Source of the DNA: Sulfuricaulis limicola
Lineage (GTDB): Bacteria > Pseudomonadota > Gammaproteobacteria > Acidiferrobacterales > Sulfurifustaceae
Length of the DNA stretch: 64,000 bases
Direction: 5' to 3'
NCBI RefSeq assembly: GCF_002355735.1
Contig: NZ_AP014879.1
Location: forward strand, 372,001 to 436,000
In this document: one piece after another, positions 28,715 through 38,373 of the stretch
Layout of the letters: each line of letters starts with the position of its first letter
Position numbering within the stretch: the first letter of the stretch is position 1
Notes under the pieces: generated by a model
The model's database searches: none
The model's input: only the letters and a program-made list of their open reading frames with translations
What the model was told of the DNA's origin: nothing
Program-made: the position numbers and the translations under genes

Positions 28715-29400
28715 GCGGCGGCTGGTTCGTCAGCGGCACCGATACCGGCGTGGGCAAGACGCTGGTTTCGCGTCTGCTGCTGGAGGCGCTGAAACATGCC
28801 GGGCATCCCGCCGCGGGCATGAAACCGGTGGCGAGCGGCTGCCACGTCACCGCTGCCGGTCTGCGCAGCGACGATGCGCTGGAATTGATGCAGGCCAGCG
28901 GCGCCGCGGCCGATTACGCCGACGTGAATCCCTATGCCCTCCGCTCCGCCTGCGCGCCGCATATCGCCGCGCAGGAGATGGGCGTTGCAATACGGCTGGA
29001 GAAAATTCTCGAAAGCTTCCGGCGCTTGCAGGAGAAATCCCCGTGGGTGGTGGTGGAAGGCGTAGGCGGCTGGATGGTGCCGCTCGGCGAGCAATTGACC
29101 ATGGCGGAGGTTGCGCGCGCTTTGAGTCTGCCGGTGATTCTGGTGGTCGGTCTGCGCCTTGGCTGTCTCAATCATGCGCTGCTGACGGTGGAAGCGATCC
29201 GGCGCGCGGATATACCGCTCGCCGGCTGGGTCGCCAACCGTATCGATCCTGCCATGACACATGTACCGGAAAACATCGCCGCGCTGGCACAAAAAATTGA
29301 AGCGCCCCTGTTGGCCCAGATTCCATATCAATCTGCCGCGAAACCCGATGTCGCTGCGGCCGTGTTCCCGGTTGCTGAAATGATAATGCGTTTCAATTAG
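28711..29400 (+). CDS. bioD: Dethiobiotin synthetase BioD
   Basis: 229 aa P-loop enzyme: FVSGTDTGVGKTLVSRLLLE is the nucleotide-binding loop, GMKPVASGC the substrate loop, and VVEGVGGWMVPL the conserved Glu-Gly-Gly-Gly region. It closes the dethiobiotin ring in an ATP-dependent step. The ATG overlaps the bioC stop (ATGA). Confidence 0.94.
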   Translation: MSGGWFVSGTDTGVGKTLVSRLLLEALKHAGHPAAGMKPVASGCHVTAAGLRSDDALELMQASGAAADYADVNPYALRSACAPHIAAQEMGVAIRLEKILESFRRLQEKSPWVVVEGVGGWMVPLGEQLTMAEVARALSLPVILVVGLRLGCLNHALLTVEAIRRADIPLAGWVANRIDPAMTHVPENIAALAQKIEAPLLAQIPYQSAAKPDVAAAVFPVAEMIMRFN

Positions 29401-29624
29401 AACGAACGCGCAAAACGCGCGGAGCTGACAAATTGACAGACGGCATCACCCGGTTGTTAACATTTTTCATCCGGTTTTATTCCCTCAAAACCCGTGTTTT
29501 TAGCCTGAAATGTGTATTGCGGCGATTTGACGCATGTGATAGTTTGCGCGCGCCAAAATGGCTTGAGCTGGATCAATGATTTTTTGATTCAGCGGGAGAT
29601 GTAAGGATTTCCGTGGCGGCGTGA
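29401..29624. other. Intergenic region before the oxidase cluster
   Basis: The 224-base gap is locally AT-richer than its neighbours and should contain the promoter of the DUF2244-cox unit. A TTGACA stands at 29433-29438 with TTAACA 18 bases further on, a weak promoter candidate. No terminator hairpin is clear. Confidence 0.3.
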
Positions 29625-30116
29625 GTGAGGATGGACGCACGCTTTACGCCCGAGGGCGACACCGGAGAAGGCCTGCGCGTGATCGTGCGGCCGAACCGTA
29701 CGCTGACCCTTCGGGGCATGACAGCGTTGTTCGCGGTGCTGACCGTCGTTGTCCTTACCATTGGTATCGGTTTTACCCTGGCAGGCGCCTGGCCGGTGTT
29801 GCCGTTCGTCGGTCTGGAGGCCGTGGTGGTGGGTGCCGTGCTGTACCGGCTGTTCCGCCACGCTGACGACCACGAGCAGATCATGGTCGACCGCGAGCGC
29901 GTCACGGTGATCCGGTGGCGGGGCCGGCGCGAGCAGCGCGACGAGTTTCAGCGCTACTGGACGAAGGTCGTGCTGGAGCGCCACCGCGGCTGGTATCCCT
30001 CACAACTGAAAGTGGGGTCGCACGGGCGGTTCGTCGTCATCGCCGCCGATGTGAACGAGAAAGAACGAGAGTCGCTGTCGGCAGCCCTGAATGATTTTTT
30101 TCAGAAAAAGGGCTGA
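29625..30116 (+). CDS. DUF2244 integral membrane protein
   Basis: 163 aa (GTG 29625; ATG 29631 is an alternative). After a short N-terminal strand (GLRVIVRPNRTLTLRGM) come two membrane helices (residues 33-55 and 60-78) and a C-terminal domain with FQRYWTKVVLERHRGWYPSQ, a hallmark of DUF2244. The family is often next to cytochrome oxidase genes, as here; its exact role is unknown to me. Confidence 0.75.
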   Translation: MRMDARFTPEGDTGEGLRVIVRPNRTLTLRGMTALFAVLTVVVLTIGIGFTLAGAWPVLPFVGLEAVVVGAVLYRLFRHADDHEQIMVDRERVTVIRWRGRREQRDEFQRYWTKVVLERHRGWYPSQLKVGSHGRFVVIAADVNEKERESLSAALNDFFQKKG

Positions 30117-30192
30117 GCACAAAGCGACGCACCGGACAAATCCGGCCGGCAGTCAGAACGATTTGATATATACATCATTACGGGAGATAGGC

Positions 30193-31332
30193 ATGTCGAT
30201 GACTTTTGTTAAGCGGCTCCCAGGCGTTGTGTCCCGCCTGATCCTCGGTTCAAGCCTGTGGTTCACGGTCCCGGCGGCATTCGCCGAGTACGGACTCAAT
30301 TTCCAGCCGCCGGTAACCTCCATCGGCCACAAGCTTCTCGATCTGCACAACATGGTTATGCTGATCTGCGCGGTCATTTTCGTGATCGTCTTCGGCTTCA
30401 TGTTTTATTCCATCTTCGCGCACCGCAAGAGCCGCGGGCACAAGGCCGCGCAATTCCACGAGAACTCCACCCTGGAAGTCGTCTGGACCATCATCCCGTT
30501 CGTGATTCTGGTGAGCATGGCGCTGCCATCCACCGCGACGTTGCTGGAGATGGACGACACCAGCAAATCCGACCTGACGGTCAAGATCACCGCCTATCAA
30601 TGGAAGTGGAAATACGACTACCCGGATCAGGACGTCGGTTTTTTCAGCACGCTGGCTACTCCCCGCGATCAGATCGAGAACAAGGCCACCAAGGGCGAGC
30701 ATTACCTGCTGGAGGTTGATAATCCGATCGTGCTGCCGGTGGGCAAGAAGGTTCGCTTCCTGGTCACCGCCAACGACGTGATTCACGCCTGGTGGGTGCC
30801 GCAACTGGGCGTGAAGAAGGACGCCATCCCGGGCTTCATCAATGAAATGTGGACCCGCATCGACGAACCGGGCATTTACCGCGGCCAGTGCGCCGAGCTG
30901 TGCGGCAAGGATCACGGCTTCATGCCGATCGTGGTGCAGGCCGTCAGCGCCGAGGATTTCACCCGCTGGGTCTCGATGCAGAAGGACAAGGCCGCGACGG
31001 AATCGGCCGGCGGCGCCAAGACCTGGAGCAAGGACGAACTGGTGGAGAAGGGCAAGAAGGTGTTCGCCTCGACCTGTGCCGCCTGTCACGGCGCCAACGG
31101 TGAGGGCATGGGTCCGTTCCCGAAAATGGCCGGCAGCAAGATCGCCAATGGCCCGCTCGCCGATCACCTGAACATCGTCATGAACGGCAAGGCCGGCACG
31201 GCGATGCAGGCGTTCGCCGCCCAGCTGAACGATACCGATCTGGCCGCCGTGGTGACCTTCGAGCGCAACGGTTTCGGCAACAAGGCCGGTGACATGGTGC
31301 AGCCGTCCCAGGTCAAGGCCCTGCGCAAGTAA
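30193..31332 (+). CDS. coxB: Cytochrome c oxidase subunit II fused to cytochrome c (caa3-type)
   Basis: 379 aa. A signal-like segment is followed by two membrane helices (about residues 52-75 and 95-115). The CuA domain shows ANDVIHAWWVPQLG for the first His ligand and CAELCGKDHGFM for the Cys, Glu, Cys, His and Met ligands. A C-terminal cytochrome c domain carries the haem-binding CAACH near residue 296. The ATG has GGGAGAT upstream. The fused cytochrome marks a caa3-type enzyme that takes electrons through its own haem c. Confidence 0.93.
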   Translation: MSMTFVKRLPGVVSRLILGSSLWFTVPAAFAEYGLNFQPPVTSIGHKLLDLHNMVMLICAVIFVIVFGFMFYSIFAHRKSRGHKAAQFHENSTLEVVWTIIPFVILVSMALPSTATLLEMDDTSKSDLTVKITAYQWKWKYDYPDQDVGFFSTLATPRDQIENKATKGEHYLLEVDNPIVLPVGKKVRFLVTANDVIHAWWVPQLGVKKDAIPGFINEMWTRIDEPGIYRGQCAELCGKDHGFMPIVVQAVSAEDFTRWVSMQKDKAATESAGGAKTWSKDELVEKGKKVFASTCAACHGANGEGMGPFPKMAGSKIANGPLADHLNIVMNGKAGTAMQAFAAQLNDTDLAAVVTFERNGFGNKAGDMVQPSQVKALRK

Positions 31333-31359
31333 CATATAGAATTCCAGGAGAAGCTAAAC

Positions 31360-32919
31360 ATGGCAACCGCACATCACGCAGATCATCCCACCGGCCTTTC
31401 GCGCTGGTTGTTCACTACCAACCACAAGGACATCGGCACCCTGTACCTGGTCTTCGCCTTCGTCATGGCCATCATCGGCGGCCTGATGTCGCTGGTGATC
31501 CGTTCCGAGCTGTGGCAGCCGGGCCTGCAACTGGTGGACCCGAACTTCTTCAACCAGATGACCACGGTGCACGCGCTGGTCATGATCTTCGGTTTCGCCA
31601 TGCCCGGGTTCGTGGGCCTGGCCAACTGGCAGATCCCGATGATGATCGGCGCGCCCGACATGGCGCTGCCGCGCATGAACAACTGGTCGTTCTGGATCCT
31701 GCCCTTCGCGGCGACCCTGCTGATCCTGAGCTTGTTCATGCCCGGCGGCGGTCCCGCCGGCGGCTGGACCATCTACCCGCCGTTGTCGGTACAGGGCGGC
31801 ATGGGCACCGACTTCGCGCTGTTGTCCATCCACATGCTCGGCATCTCCTCGATCCTGGGCTCGATCAACATCATTGCCACCATCCTCAACATGCGCGCCC
31901 CCGGCATGACGCTGATGAAAATGCCGATGTTCGTGTGGACCTGGCTCATCACCGCGTTCCTGCTGATCGCCGTCATGCCGGTGCTGGCGGGCGCGGTCAC
32001 CATGCTCATCACCGACCGCCACTTCGGCACGCACTTCTTCGACGCCGGCGGCGGCGGCGATCCGGTGCTGTGGCAGCATGTGTTCTGGTTCTTCGGCCAC
32101 CCGGAGGTGTACATCCTGGTGCTGCCGGCGTTCGGTGTGTTCTCGCAGATCATCCCGACCTTCGCGCGTAAGTCGCTGTTCGGCTACGACTCGATGGTGT
32201 TCGCCACCGCCTCGATCGCGTTCCTGTCGTTCATCGTGTGGGCGCATCATATGTACACCGTCGGCATGCCGATGGCGGGCGAGCTGTTCTTCATGTACGC
32301 CACCATGCTGATCGCGGTGCCGACCGGCGTAAAGGTGTTCAACTGGATCTCGACCATGTGGCGCGGCTCCATGACCTTCGAGACGCCGATGCTGTGGGCT
32401 ATCGGCGGCGTGTTCGTGTTCACCATTGGCGGCCTCTCGGGCCTGATGCTGGCGATCACGCCGGTGGACTTCCAGTACCATGACACCTACTTCGTCGTGG
32501 CGCACTTCCACTACGTGATCTTCGGCGCCTCGGTGTTCGGGCTGTTCGCCGCCGTGACCTACTGGCTGCCCAAGTGGACCGGTCACATGTACAGCGAGAC
32601 GCTCGGCAAGTGGCATTTCTGGCTGACCATGATCGGTTTCAACCTGACGTTCTTCCCGCAGCACTTCCTCGGGCTGGCCGGCATGCCGCGCCGCATTCCC
32701 GATTACTCGCTGCAGTTCACCGAGTTCAATAAGTGGTCCACGGTAGGCGCGTTCATGACCATCGCCGCGCAGCTGATCTTCTTCTACCTGGCGATCCGCT
32801 GCATGAAGGGCGGGGCCAAGGCGACCGACAAGGTGTGGGAAGGTTCGGACGGCCTGGAATGGACCCTGTCCTCGCCGCCGCCGTACCACAGCTTCACCGT
32901 GGCGCCGAAGATCAAATAG
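31360..32919 (+). CDS. coxA: Cytochrome c oxidase subunit I
   Basis: 519 aa with 12 predicted membrane helices. GHPEVYIL carries the proton-shuttling Glu and the His-Tyr pair, WAHHMYTVGM the CuB histidines, PTGVK the K-channel lysine and VVAHFHYV the haem ligands. The D-channel entry region APDMALPRMNNWSFW is also kept, so this is an A1-type haem-copper oxidase. CAGGAGAAG precedes the ATG. Confidence 0.96.
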   Translation: MATAHHADHPTGLSRWLFTTNHKDIGTLYLVFAFVMAIIGGLMSLVIRSELWQPGLQLVDPNFFNQMTTVHALVMIFGFAMPGFVGLANWQIPMMIGAPDMALPRMNNWSFWILPFAATLLILSLFMPGGGPAGGWTIYPPLSVQGGMGTDFALLSIHMLGISSILGSINIIATILNMRAPGMTLMKMPMFVWTWLITAFLLIAVMPVLAGAVTMLITDRHFGTHFFDAGGGGDPVLWQHVFWFFGHPEVYILVLPAFGVFSQIIPTFARKSLFGYDSMVFATASIAFLSFIVWAHHMYTVGMPMAGELFFMYATMLIAVPTGVKVFNWISTMWRGSMTFETPMLWAIGGVFVFTIGGLSGLMLAITPVDFQYHDTYFVVAHFHYVIFGASVFGLFAAVTYWLPKWTGHMYSETLGKWHFWLTMIGFNLTFFPQHFLGLAGMPRRIPDYSLQFTEFNKWSTVGAFMTIAAQLIFFYLAIRCMKGGAKATDKVWEGSDGLEWTLSSPPPYHSFTVAPKIK

Positions 32920-32937
32920 GACACGGACGGAATCGCC

Positions 32938-33054
32938 GTGACTGATGCCCTGCATGACGACAAGCGCCGGCAACGCATTCGCCTCACGGTGGCGGCGTTG
33001 CTGCTGCTGGTCGTGGTGATGTTCGTATCCGCCGCCTGGCTGAGGCTCGCATGA
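32938..33054 (+). CDS. 38-aa single-helix peptide of the cox operon
   Basis: A GTG-started frame of 38 codons: a charged N-terminus (MTDALHDDKRRQRIR) and one membrane helix (LTVAALLLLVVVMFVSAAWL). It fills the space between coxA and ctaG exactly and overlaps the ctaG ATG by four bases, which strongly suggests it is translated. Small single-helix assembly proteins are known at this place in other cox operons, and this may be one of them. Confidence 0.6.
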   Translation: MTDALHDDKRRQRIRLTVAALLLLVVVMFVSAAWLRLA

Positions 33055-33674
33055 CGACGCCGGACACCCGTGCCGCCAACAACCGCCGGCTGGCGCTGAA
33101 GCTCGGCGTGGTGACCCTGGCGATGTTCGGTTTCGGCTTCGCGCTGGCGCCGATGTACGACCTCATGTGCAAGGCCTTCGGGCTCAATGGCAAGACCGGG
33201 CGCATCGAGGCGCAGGCCGCCGTGCAGCCGGTGGACATGAACCGCACGGTGACCGTCGAATTCACCGGCCTGGCCACCACCGGTCTGCCCTGGGAGTTCA
33301 GGCCGCTGGTGAAAAAGCTCGAGGTGCACCCCGGCCAGACCATGGAAGTGAAGTATCTGGTCCGTAACCTGGCGCAGGAGGAAATCACCGGCCAGGCCAT
33401 CCCGAGCGTCGCCCCCGGCGTTTCCGCGGCGCACTTCAACAAGATCGAATGCTTCTGCTTCACCCAGCAGACCCTGAAGCCGGGCGAGACGCGCGAGATG
33501 CCGGTGCGGTTCGTGGTCGATGCCGGCCTGGACAAGGATGTGCGGACCATCACCCTGTCGTATTCGTTCTTCAACACCAACAAGCTGTCGGCGAAGAAAT
33601 ACGGCGGCGAGGCGGTGGAGCAGGGCGAGGACCACGCCCATCATGTGCATCCTGTAACGTCGTCCGGTAGCTAG
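33051..33674 (+). CDS. ctaG: Cytochrome c oxidase assembly protein CtaG (Cox11)
   Basis: 207 aa with one N-terminal membrane anchor (LGVVTLAMFGFGFALAPMYD) and a periplasmic copper-binding domain holding the CxC motif in KIECFCFTQQTL. Cox11 delivers copper to the CuB site of subunit I. A His-rich tail (EDHAHHVHP) may help bind copper. It sits between coxA and coxC as usual. Confidence 0.93.
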   Translation: MTTPDTRAANNRRLALKLGVVTLAMFGFGFALAPMYDLMCKAFGLNGKTGRIEAQAAVQPVDMNRTVTVEFTGLATTGLPWEFRPLVKKLEVHPGQTMEVKYLVRNLAQEEITGQAIPSVAPGVSAAHFNKIECFCFTQQTLKPGETREMPVRFVVDAGLDKDVRTITLSYSFFNTNKLSAKKYGGEAVEQGEDHAHHVHPVTSSGS

Positions 33675-33719
33675 TCAAACGTCATAACGATTCTTGAAAA
33701 TGAGAACGAGGATATAAAC

Positions 33720-34601
33720 ATGTCCGCTGCCCACTCTGATAACAATTATTATCTGCCCAATCCGAGCGCCTGGCCGGTGATCACCTCGGCCGGCCTGTTT
33801 TCGCTGGCGCTGGGTTTCGTCCTGATGATGAACAGCATCAAGGCCGGGTCGTGGATCATGCTGTCCGGGGCCGCGATCATCATCCTCATGATGATCCGCT
33901 GGTTCGGGCAGGTGATCGCCGAATCCGAAAGCGGCACCTATAACACCCAGGTCGACCGCTCGTTCCGCTGGGGCATGGCGTGGTTCATCTTCTCCGAGGT
34001 CATGTTCTTTGCCGCCTTCTTCGGCGCGCTGTTTTACGTGCGCCATTTCGCGGTGCAGTGGCTGGGCGCTGACGATCTGCTCTGGCCCGGCTACGATGCC
34101 AGCTGGCCGACGGCCGGACCCAAGGGTCCGCTGCCGATTACCCCCGATACCGCCGCCGGCCTGAACCAGTTTTCGCCCATGGGCGCCTGGGGCATTCCCG
34201 CCATCAACACCCTGATCCTGCTGACCTCCGGCGCCACCGTGACCTGGGCCCACTGGGGCCTGCTCAAGGACAACCGCGCGCAGCTCATCACCGGACTGTT
34301 CCTGACCGTGGCGCTGGGCATCTCGTTCCTGACGCTGCAGGCGTTTGAATACGTGCATGCCTACACCGAGCTCGGGCTCACGCTCAAGGCCGGTGTCTAT
34401 GGCGCCACCTTCTTCATGCTCACCGGTTTCCACGGCCTGCACGTGACCCTGGGCACGATCATGCTGATCGTCATCCTGGGTCGTTCGATCGTCGGCCATT
34501 TCCGCCCGGATCACCACTTCGGCTTCGAAGCCGTGGCCTGGTACTGGCACTTCGTGGACGTGGTATGGCTCGGCCTGTTCATCTTCGTGTACTGGCTCTG
34601 A
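33720..34601 (+). CDS. coxC: Cytochrome c oxidase subunit III
   Basis: 293 aa with seven hydrophobic helices. Characteristic stretches are FRWGMAWFIFSEVMFFAAFF, ITGLFLTVALGISFLTLQAF and WYWHFVDVVWLGLFIFVYW at the C-terminus. GAGGATATAAAC lies just before the ATG. A strong terminator follows. Confidence 0.95.
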   Translation: MSAAHSDNNYYLPNPSAWPVITSAGLFSLALGFVLMMNSIKAGSWIMLSGAAIIILMMIRWFGQVIAESESGTYNTQVDRSFRWGMAWFIFSEVMFFAAFFGALFYVRHFAVQWLGADDLLWPGYDASWPTAGPKGPLPITPDTAAGLNQFSPMGAWGIPAINTLILLTSGATVTWAHWGLLKDNRAQLITGLFLTVALGISFLTLQAFEYVHAYTELGLTLKAGVYGATFFMLTGFHGLHVTLGTIMLIVILGRSIVGHFRPDHHFGFEAVAWYWHFVDVVWLGLFIFVYWL

Positions 34602-34622
34602 CCCGGCCGGCAAGACTCAAAT

Positions 34623-34658
34623 AAAAAAGGCGCTGCCATTCCGGCAGCGCCTTTTTTT
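34623..34658. terminator. Terminator after coxC
   Basis: AAAGGCGCTGCC (34626-34637) pairs perfectly with GGCAGCGCCTTT (34643-34654), flanked by an A-run on the left and a T-run on the right, so it can work for coxC and for the converging DUF2909 gene. Confidence 0.92.
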
Positions 34659-34682
34659 ATCGGGCAAGGCCCGTCTGTTTTT

Positions 34683-34898
34683 TCAATTCAACAGATGCAG
34701 CCCGCCCGGCGGGATGATGCCGAAGCGGAAACCGGCCATCAGCAACAGAAACAGCGTGATCGACAAGCCGATGCGCCAGGTCAGCGCCTGGGCCGTACGC
34801 TTCCCCTGCCCCTTGTCCTTGAACAGAAAAACCAGCGCGGAGAACAGGCTGGCCAGAATGAGCGCCAGCATGGCGAAGACGATGATCTTGATCAGCAT
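34683..34898 (-). CDS. DUF2909-type twin-helix membrane protein
   Basis: 71 aa with two membrane helices (IIVFAMLALILASLFSALVF and IGLSITLFLLLMAGFRFGII) joined by a basic loop FKDKGQGKRT. Proteins of this type are common in proteobacterial oxidase clusters. It converges with coxC and shares an upstream region with SURF1. Confidence 0.75.
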   Translation of the reverse strand: MLIKIIVFAMLALILASLFSALVFLFKDKGQGKRTAQALTWRIGLSITLFLLLMAGFRFGIIPPGGLHLLN

Positions 34899-34974
34899 CG
34901 GAAAATCCGGGAAGTGACGGAATCTGGATTATACTGGATACATCCATGAATTTCCCCGCGGCGTTCAGCGTGAC

Positions 34975-35715
34975 ATGAAACCTCCACGGCGTTTCCGGCC
35001 GGCACCGATCCCGAGCCTGGTGTTCGCGGTGTTGTTGCCGCTGTTCCTGTATCTGGGTTACTGGCAGCTGCAACGGGCGGAAGAGAAACGCCTGTTGCAG
35101 GTGGAGTACGACACGCGCGCCAACGGGCCGGCGGTGCAGGTGGAGCGGCGGCTGCAGCGCGCCGAAGAACTCCGCTTCTACCGCGTGGTCGCCAAAGGCC
35201 ATTACGAAACCGACTACCAGATACTGATCGACAACCGCGTGCACCAGGGGCGCGTCGGTTACCACGTGATCACGCCGCTGCGGCTCGAGAACAGCGAGGT
35301 GCGGCTGCTGGTCAATCGCGGCTGGATCGCGCTCGGCGAGGATCGTGACCACCTGCCGGTATTCGAAACCCCCGCCGGTCTGCAACAGGTTACCGGCGTG
35401 GCCACGGTGCCGGCGGAAAAATATTTCACGCTGGCCCAACCGGAACCGGGTTGGCAGCGTGTGTGGCAAAACATGGACCTGGCGCGTTATGGCGCGGTCG
35501 TGCCGTTTCCGGTGCAGCCGGTGGTGCTGCTGCTCGATCCGGCGAGTGGCGCCGGCGGTTTTACCCGCGACTGGAGCCGGCTGGATGCCGGGATTTCGGT
35601 GCATCAGGGCTATGCCTTCCAGTGGTTCATGCTGGCGGCGGCGCTGGCCAGCATCTATCTTTTCATGAGTCTGCGCCGCCGTGGCACAGACACGCCGGAG
35701 CAGGAGCAACCATGA
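34975..35715 (+). CDS. SURF1-family oxidase assembly protein
   Basis: 246 aa with a membrane helix at each end (residues 14-30 and 216-234) and a periplasmic domain between. Family marks are LFLYLGYWQLQRAEEKR near the N-terminus and RLLVNRGWIALGEDRD in the middle. SURF1 helps insert haem a into subunit I. The next gene overlaps by four bases. Confidence 0.88.
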   Translation: MKPPRRFRPAPIPSLVFAVLLPLFLYLGYWQLQRAEEKRLLQVEYDTRANGPAVQVERRLQRAEELRFYRVVAKGHYETDYQILIDNRVHQGRVGYHVITPLRLENSEVRLLVNRGWIALGEDRDHLPVFETPAGLQQVTGVATVPAEKYFTLAQPEPGWQRVWQNMDLARYGAVVPFPVQPVVLLLDPASGAGGFTRDWSRLDAGISVHQGYAFQWFMLAAALASIYLFMSLRRRGTDTPEQEQP

Positions 35716-36323
35716 CCGATGCCGACCGCCGAACCGCCTCGCGCCGCAAGATTCTGTTGCTGGCGGCGTTGTTTACCCTGCCCGTGATCATTGCCTACGC
35801 GCTGTATTTCAGCGGCTGGCGCCCGGCCTCGACCGGCAACCATGGCGAGCTGGTGCAGCCGGCGCGCCCGATCGCGGATGCCGCGCTGACCCGGCTCGAC
35901 GGCGGATCCATGCGCTTCAGCGAGCTGCATGGCAAGTGGACGCTGATCACGTTCAGCGCCGCGGAGTGCCTCAAGCCCTGCGAGCGCAATCTCTATGTCA
36001 TGCGCCAGGTCATCGCCGCGCAGGGTGACAAGGCCGGGCGTGTCCAGAGCATGCTGGTGGTGACGGACCCGAAGGCGCTGGATTTGCTGCGCTATACCGT
36101 CAAGGATTATCCCGGCATGCGCGCGATCGTCGGACCGCCGGAGGCGGTCGGCGCGCTGGCGCGCCAGTTCACGCTGTCCGCGGGCAGCCCGCTCGACAAT
36201 CTGAACCGCGTTTATCTGGTCGACCCTCTGGGCAACTTCATGATGAGTTATCCCGCCGATGCCGACCCGAACGGCATCCGCAAGGATCTGGCGCGCCTGC
36301 TGCGAGCGTCCCGGATCGGCTGA
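35712..36323 (+). CDS. SCO-like thioredoxin-fold protein of the cox cluster
   Basis: 203 aa with one N-terminal membrane helix and a thioredoxin-like domain. LHGKWTLITFSAAECLKPC holds a CxxxC pair that matches the copper-binding position of SCO proteins, and VYLVDPLGNFMMSYP is a typical later strand. The His of canonical SCO proteins is not obvious here (a canonical SCO1 is encoded 2 kb downstream). It lies between SURF1 and ctaA, as do related proteins in other genomes. Confidence 0.7.
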   Translation: MTDADRRTASRRKILLLAALFTLPVIIAYALYFSGWRPASTGNHGELVQPARPIADAALTRLDGGSMRFSELHGKWTLITFSAAECLKPCERNLYVMRQVIAAQGDKAGRVQSMLVVTDPKALDLLRYTVKDYPGMRAIVGPPEAVGALARQFTLSAGSPLDNLNRVYLVDPLGNFMMSYPADADPNGIRKDLARLLRASRIG

Positions 36324-36324
36324 G

Positions 36325-37347
36325 ATGTTGAGCGGCGGCAGTCACACAAAATTTTTCCGGCTGGCGCTGGCCGCCACCCTGTTTTCCTTTTTGGGGGTGG
36401 TTTTCAGCTCCTACTCGCGCCTGTCCGAGGCCGGCCTCGGCTGCCCCGACTGGCCGGGATGCTATGGCCAGTCGTTCACCCCGGTCACGGCGCGCGATAT
36501 CGACCGCGCCAAGCCGGCGGGGCGGGTGGTGCGGCCGGAGGACCGCGCCTGGCGCGATGTGGTGCAACGGTATTTGTCCGGCGTGCTCGGGCTGCTGCTG
36601 CTGCGCCTGGCGTGGCGCGGCTGGCAACTCAAGAAACACAAACGCAACCAGCAGGTGCTGATCCCGCTCGCCACCATGCTCTTGAGTTTCACGCTCGCCT
36701 TTGCCGGGGCGCTCACCATCAGCCTGAAATTCAAACCACTCGTGATGATGATGGAATTGCTCGGCGGCATGATCATCCTCGGGGCCTTGTGGTGGGTGGC
36801 GCTGCGCGAGCAGAAAATCTGGAAATCGGTCAGCCCGTCACCGGTGGCGCGTTCGCTGCGCCCGCGCGTGCTGGCGGCGTTGTTGATCGTTTTCATCCAG
36901 ATCGCCCTGGGTGGCTGGTCGATGGTGAATTATGCCGGGCTGACGTGTCCGGATTTTCCCACCTGCCAGGGTCTCTGGTGGCCGCCGATGGACCAGCTCA
37001 ACGCCCTGACCCTGTGGCGCGACATCGGGCTGGAATACGAAAGCAAGCTGCTGGACCTGCCGGCGACCACGGCGATTCACATGAACCACCGCCTGGGAGC
37101 ACTGATCACCCTGCTGTATGTGGGCTGGCTGTCCCTGCGGGTCATACGCGTGGGGTCGGAGGAGCAGCTGCGCTGGCACGGTTTGCTGGTGCTGTTGCTG
37201 CTGGCGGAGCAAATGGTCCTTGGAATCCTGCAGGTGATGACCCATCTGCCGCTGGCGCTGGCGGTGGCGCACAATGCCGTGGCGGCCCTGCTACTGCTGA
37301 GCCTGATAACCCTGTATCATAAGGCCCGGCCGCCCCGAACCCGGTGA
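36325..37347 (+). CDS. ctaA: Haem A synthase CtaA
   Basis: 340 aa with about eight helices. [20 protein letters not shown] is the conserved first extracellular loop, [19 protein letters not shown] the matching second loop, and [14 protein letters not shown] a haem-ligand histidine. It converts haem O to haem A, the cofactor of the oxidase encoded upstream. ATG 36325 follows the previous stop by one base. Confidence 0.93.
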   Translation: MLSGGSHTKFFRLALAATLFSFLGVVFSSYSRLSEAGLGCPDWPGCYGQSFTPVTARDIDRAKPAGRVVRPEDRAWRDVVQRYLSGVLGLLLLRLAWRGWQLKKHKRNQQVLIPLATMLLSFTLAFAGALTISLKFKPLVMMMELLGGMIILGALWWVALREQKIWKSVSPSPVARSLRPRVLAALLIVFIQIALGGWSMVNYAGLTCPDFPTCQGLWWPPMDQLNALTLWRDIGLEYESKLLDLPATTAIHMNHRLGALITLLYVGWLSLRVIRVGSEEQLRWHGLLVLLLLAEQMVLGILQVMTHLPLALAVAHNAVAALLLLSLITLYHKARPPRTR

Positions 37348-37366
37348 TTTTCAGTCCCGAACAGCC

Positions 37367-38311
37367 ATGAAGTCAGACAATCCCGCCATTACGGCGAAAA
37401 CATCTCGCCGCCATGCCCGTACGCTTGCGCGTGAATATTACGAGCTGACCAAGCCGCGCGTGGTGTCGCTGATCGTTTTCACGGCCGTGGTCGGCATGTT
37501 CCTGTCCGTGCCCTCGGGCCTGCCGGCCGTTCCGCTGCTGCTCGGGACGCTCGGCATCGCGCTCGCCGCCGGTTCCGCCGCCGCCATCAACCAGATTCTC
37601 GACCAGCGTTTCGACTCGATTATGACGCGCACCAGCTTCCGGCCGCTGCCGACCGGGACGCTGACCACGCGCGAGGCGCTGATTTTCGCCCTGATCCTGG
37701 GCACGGCTTCGATGCTGATCCTCACGCTGTGGGTCAACACGCTCACGGCGGTGCTGACGTTCATCTCGCTCATCGGCTACTCGATCATCTATACCGTGTA
37801 TCTCAAGCACGCCACGCCGCAGAACATCGTCATCGGCGGGGCCGCCGGCGCCGCACCGCCGGTGCTCGGCTGGACCGCGATCACGGGCGAGGTCGCTTCC
37901 GACGCGCTGCTGCTGTTCCTGATCATTTTCCTGTGGACGCCGCCGCATTTCTGGGCGCTGGCGCTGTACCGCGAGAAGGAATATGCCAAGGTCGGCATCC
38001 CCATGCTGCCGGTCACGCACGGGCGCAAATTCACCCAGCTCCAGATCCTGCTCTACACCGTGCTTCTGGTGGCGGTGACCATCATGCCGTTCGCCACCCG
38101 CATGAGCGGCTGGCTCTATCTCATGGGCGCGGTGATACTGAACGCGGGCTTCCTGTACTACGCTGTGCGGCTGTACCGGGATTACAGCGACGAGCTGGCG
38201 CGCAAGACCTTCCGCTACTCGATCAATTATCTGGCGCTGCTGTTCGCGCTGCTGCTGGTCGATCACTACCGCGTCTATATCCACGAGGCGCTGCAATCCG
38301 CGCTGTATTAG
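37367..38311 (+). CDS. ctaB: Protohaem IX farnesyltransferase CtaB
   Basis: 314 aa UbiA-family prenyltransferase making haem O from haem B. The active-site signature [20 protein letters not shown] and the second Asp-rich region ([17 protein letters not shown]) are intact, and there are about nine helices. It acts just before CtaA and is encoded directly after it. Confidence 0.94.
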   Translation: MKSDNPAITAKTSRRHARTLAREYYELTKPRVVSLIVFTAVVGMFLSVPSGLPAVPLLLGTLGIALAAGSAAAINQILDQRFDSIMTRTSFRPLPTGTLTTREALIFALILGTASMLILTLWVNTLTAVLTFISLIGYSIIYTVYLKHATPQNIVIGGAAGAAPPVLGWTAITGEVASDALLLFLIIFLWTPPHFWALALYREKEYAKVGIPMLPVTHGRKFTQLQILLYTVLLVAVTIMPFATRMSGWLYLMGAVILNAGFLYYAVRLYRDYSDELARKTFRYSINYLALLFALLLVDHYRVYIHEALQSALY

Positions 38312-38316
38312 AACAT

Positions 38317-38356
38317 CCCCTCGCCCGCGTTAGCGGGAGAGGGGTCGGGGAGAGGG
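38317..38356. repeat. GC-rich palindromic repeat between ctaB and SCO1
   Basis: CCCCTCGCCCGC (38317-38328) and GCGGGAGAGGGG (38333-38344) pair at 11 of 12 positions around a GTTA loop, followed by TCGGGGAGAGGG. This sequence type is a widespread dispersed element in proteobacterial genomes. Confidence 0.6.
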
Positions 38357-38373
38357 TGCCAATCGAAACCACA

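Noticed and set aside
31354-32973. A 539-codon open frame on the - strand opposite coxA
   Set aside because: CoxA on the + strand is beyond doubt; the antisense product is a low-complexity His/Arg/Gly-rich string.
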